From contig CAISDJ010000029.1 of the NCBI GenBank assembly GCA_903884105.1, forward strand, positions 32,171-96,170: DNA of 64,000 nucleotides, read 5' to 3'. The notes under the pieces were generated by a model. The model worked only from the letters and a program-made list of their open reading frames with translations, made no database searches and was not told where the DNA came from. This stretch comes from an uncultured Pseudomonadota bacterium. GTDB lineage: Bacteria; Pseudomonadota; Gammaproteobacteria; Steroidobacterales; Steroidobacteraceae. The translations under genes were made by a program, and so were the position numbers. Below, piece by piece: positions 62,095 through 64,000 of this stretch (the first letter of the stretch is position 1; the number at the start of each line of letters is the position of its first letter).

Positions 62095-62769
62095 ATGAAG
62101 ATCCTGATTGCCGATGACGATGGCGACCTGCTCGGGCTGATCGGCTTCACGCTGACCCAAGCCGGCTATCTCGTCGTGAAAGCCGCTGATGGCCCGACGG
62201 CGATCCGCGCCTACGAAGTAGAGCAACCCGACATCATCGTGCTCGACATCAACATGCCGGGAGCCAGCGGCTTCCAGGTCTGCGAAGCCGTGCGCCAGAA
62301 GTCGCGCGTCCCGATCATGATGCTCACTGCGCGTGGCGAGGAAGAGGACCTGGTGCGCGCGCTCGAACTCGGTGCCGACGATTACCTCACGAAGCCGTTC
62401 AGTCCCCGCACGTTGCTCGCGCGGGTCAAAGCGTTGCTGCGCCGGGCCGGTGTCGACACAGCGACGCCGCTTGCAGCCGGCCGCATCAAGCTCGATGTCG
62501 ATGAACACACGGTGCAGGTGGCCGAGGGCGAACCGATTCGCTTGACGAAGCTCGAGCTGCGGCTGCTGCAGATGCTCCTCGCGAACTCGGGCCACACCGT
62601 CAGTTCCGATCGCCTGCTGATGCAGGTCTGGGGTCATCGCGGCGCCGGCGACCGCCAGCTCCTGAAGCAGCTGGTGCATCGCCTGCGCCACAAGATCGAA
62701 GTCGATCCCGCCCTGCCGCAGCTGCTGCAGACGGCGCCGGGGGCGGGGTATCGGCTAATCGTTGATTAG
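62095..62769 (+). CDS. OmpR/PhoB-family response regulator
   Basis: A 224-residue two-domain regulator. The receiver (1 to about 118) has the acidic pair DDD near residues 7-9, the phospho-acceptor Asp51 in IIVLDINMPG and Lys in DDYLTKPFSP. The C-terminal winged helix (about 130-222) has LTKLELRLLQMLLANSGHTV and LKQLVHRLRHKIE. It is encoded 89 bp after the kinase, in the same direction. Regulators of this family bind tandem direct repeats at about 11-bp period; such an array is seen 1 kb downstream (63792-63835). Confidence 0.93.
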   Translation: MKILIADDDGDLLGLIGFTLTQAGYLVVKAADGPTAIRAYEVEQPDIIVLDINMPGASGFQVCEAVRQKSRVPIMMLTARGEEEDLVRALELGADDYLTKPFSPRTLLARVKALLRRAGVDTATPLAAGRIKLDVDEHTVQVAEGEPIRLTKLELRLLQMLLANSGHTVSSDRLLMQVWGHRGAGDRQLLKQLVHRLRHKIEVDPALPQLLQTAPGAGYRLIVD

Positions 62770-62822
62770 CCGAGGACGCTGGCAACCGTTCCGATTCGAG
62801 GACGGGCTTCGCCAAGTATCCC

Positions 62823-62836
62823 CTTCGAGGATAAAG
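62823..62836. repeat. Short repeat shared with the ybiT-ahpC gap
   Basis: CTTCGAGGATAAAG is identical to 44717-44730. It lies in the 237-bp gap between the response regulator and the cytochrome gene; a related GATTCGAGGACGGGC precedes it at 62793. Nothing else is seen in this gap. Confidence 0.45.
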
Positions 62837-63006
62837 GGCTCCGCCAAGTAGGTCTGCCGTTGTCGGCGGGTAGGCCTGTCTGCAAGTTAGAATCGAGCAA
62901 GTAGAGAAGTGCGCCATCTTGGTCTGGCTTGCCGTAGGCCCACTTGCGGCGCAGTCGCTCACTTGGCGGGGCCCGTCCTTATCACTCTGCTCCGCCGCCC
63001 GCTCCG

Positions 63007-63537
63007 CTATTCCGGCTCCACCGCAATCACGCTCGCACCCGGCGACTTCGGTACTACGGGCCTCAAGAACGCCTTGTCGATGGCCTTGTGGCAGTCGAAG
63101 CATTCGCCGAGTCCCTTCTTGTAGGCGACTTCGAAAGCCTTGACGTCGTGCTTGTCGAGGGCGGCCTTGAGATCGGCATAAGCGGACTGCTCGATGTGGG
63201 TCTGCAGGGGCCGCAGGTCGATCTCCGCACCGCCGGGCAGCGGGCGGACCGGACGAATGCGCACGGCCCACGCGATGCGCAGGCGGCTTTCATTCATATA
63301 GAAGGTGGCGAGTGGCCAGTTCTTGGCGCGGGCAGCAAACCACAGGTTGCCGTACTGGTGGTCGACGTCGGACATCACGTGGGCTTGGCCAGGCAATAGC
63401 CGTTTGAGGTCCTCGATCTCCTTCTGGAGCGACGCAACATCCGGCGCGGGTGCCGCTGCAGGTTCGGCGGCGAAGGATACGAGAGGAGTCGCCAGTGCGA
63501 ACACCAGCGAGCAGAAGAGCGGTCGTTTCAGATTCAT
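63007..63537 (-). CDS. Periplasmic monohaem c-type cytochrome-like protein
   Basis: A 176-residue exported protein: signal peptide (residues 1 to about 23, ending SFAAEP), an Ala/Pro linker, a helix with a coiled-coil look (SLQKEIEDLKRLL), HVMSDVDHQYGNLWFAARA, and one haem-binding CFDCH near residue 149 close to the C-terminus. The helical body with a single CxxCH near the end recalls cytochrome c'-like proteins, but it may be a distinct family. The electron partner is unknown. Confidence 0.7.
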   Translation of the reverse strand: MNLKRPLFCSLVFALATPLVSFAAEPAAAPAPDVASLQKEIEDLKRLLPGQAHVMSDVDHQYGNLWFAARAKNWPLATFYMNESRLRIAWAVRIRPVRPLPGGAEIDLRPLQTHIEQSAYADLKAALDKHDVKAFEVAYKKGLGECFDCHKAIDKAFLRPVVPKSPGASVIAVEPE

Positions 63538-63856
63538 GGGGACTCCTGAAGGGGGTGCCGTAAATGTACGCGGGTGCCCGTTCGCTAGCCAGAGGGGCTT
63601 GTGCGGGACTCAACTGCAGTTCGCCACCGCGCACGGTCCGCATGCGCACGCAGGCGTTCGACTGGCGGCGCATCGTACAAAGCGACGCAGCTACGGCTGG
63701 CAACAGCGATGCCTCGGTGTGCAGTGGTTGACCATCAGCTCGGGGATCGGCTTTGTGGCGTAACGTGAGACCGGTCACGCAAATCCTCGCAATTGCTACG
63801 AAATTGCCACCGTATTGCTACCGAACTGTAACCTGCTGCCAGCTAAGATCGCCGCG
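63538..63856. other. 319-bp intergenic stretch
   Basis: No gene is supported here; the open frames on both strands are shadows with poor codon bias. It contains a set of four 11-bp-spaced repeats (63792-63835, listed separately) and a near-palindromic GTGAGACCGGTCAC at 63765-63778. The first part (63541-63760) shows nothing recognisable. Confidence 0.5.
63792..63835. promoter_or_regulatory. Four direct repeats with an exact 11-bp period
   Basis: Blocks ATTGCTAC-GAA, ATTGCCAC-CGT, ATTGCTAC-CGA and the more divergent ACTGTAAC-CTG start at 63792, 63803, 63814 and 63825. Period and layout resemble binding sites of PhoB/OmpR-type regulators (tandem half sites one helical turn apart). It is about 255-300 bp upstream of the cytochrome start. 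Confidence 0.55.
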
Positions 63857-64000
63857 TCACGAGTACACGTGATCCTTGTGATGCCGCAGGATCTGCTCGT
63901 CGGCGTCCTTGGTCTTGAAGTGGTAGGTGAATTTCTTCTTGGCCTGAGCGGCAGACAGCCCGAAATGCTTCGCGAGCCGCTTGATGTCGGTCTCGGTCAC
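63857..64000 (-). CDS. YkgJ-like protein, C-terminal part
   Basis: Partial minus-strand gene; the frame is open to the window end and the stop is at 63857-63859. The 47 visible residues (VTETDIKRLAKHFGLSAAQA, ending HKDHVYS) resemble the conserved helical segment of YkgJ-family cysteine-cluster proteins, in which a line such as xTxxDIxRLAxHxGLS precedes or follows the Cys motif. The diagnostic cysteines are outside the window, so the call rests on this pattern only. Confidence 0.4.
   Translation of the reverse strand: MTETDIKRLAKHFGLSAAQAKKKFTYHFKTKDADEQILRHHKDHVYS

Overview
The window is GC-rich chromosomal DNA from a Gram-negative bacterium. A pilNOPQ-aroK-aroB block, lipoproteins, a Tat-type leader, an ahpC/ahpF pair and an OxyR with both regulatory cysteines point to a gammaproteobacterium. 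The genus cannot be fixed from sequence alone. Genes are dense, many with ATGA stop/start overlaps. I saw no rRNA, tRNA, CRISPR array, transposase or prophage.

Layout. 1-8.5 kb: end of a type IV pilus operon (pilN partial, pilO, pilP, pilQ) closed by a hairpin terminator, then aroK, aroB, a dNTP triphosphohydrolase, pyrF and hemE. 8.5-14.2 kb: tesA and fadD (minus strand), divergent from an ABC ATPase and large FtsX-type permease; the tesA and ybbA start codons overlap. 14.3-31.3 kb: an accessory stretch of small, mostly single genes (M20 peptidase, SRPBCC, methyltransferase, RidA, GlcG-like, VanY-like peptidase, YkgJ, OsmC, inosine glycosylase, TMEM175-like channel, DUF302, DUF2238, acetyltransferases, secreted proteins of unknown role, phaB). 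It also holds several eroded genes: an acetyltransferase with its middle missing, an M20 peptidase with a large internal deletion plus a frameshift, a frameshifted TPR protein and a minus-strand gene tail.

31.3-36 kb (minus): a three-gene 2-oxoacid oxidoreductase (korB, korA with fused gamma domain, and a GltD-like flavoprotein carrying ferredoxin clusters). 36.2-40.9 kb (minus): oxyR, a 1006-residue protein joining an alpha/beta-hydrolase, a leucyl-aminopeptidase-N-like domain and a CHAT caspase-like protease, and a ygiD-type dioxygenase, all with ATGA overlaps. This tight operon is the most unusual thing in the window. 41-47.2 kb: yajQ, a Bcr/CflA exporter, ybiT-type ABC-F, and ahpC/ahpF behind a good match to an OxyR operator. 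47.4-51.4 kb (minus): DUF1800, DUF1501 and an SDR that has lost its catalytic triad. 51.6-55.1 kb (minus): HerA-like ATPase, lipoprotein, dual CDGSH protein. 55.3-62.8 kb: a sulfate ABC transporter operon whose ATPase carries a UspA-like tail, leading directly into a histidine kinase and response regulator. 62.8-64 kb: a c-type cytochrome, four direct repeats with an 11-bp period, and the end of a YkgJ-like gene.

Two families of interspersed repeats are visible. One occurs as near-identical inverted copies around ahpCF and around the DUF1800/DUF1501/SDR block. The other is a GGTGG-type repeat found upstream of oxyR and, in frame, inside the HerA-like gene.
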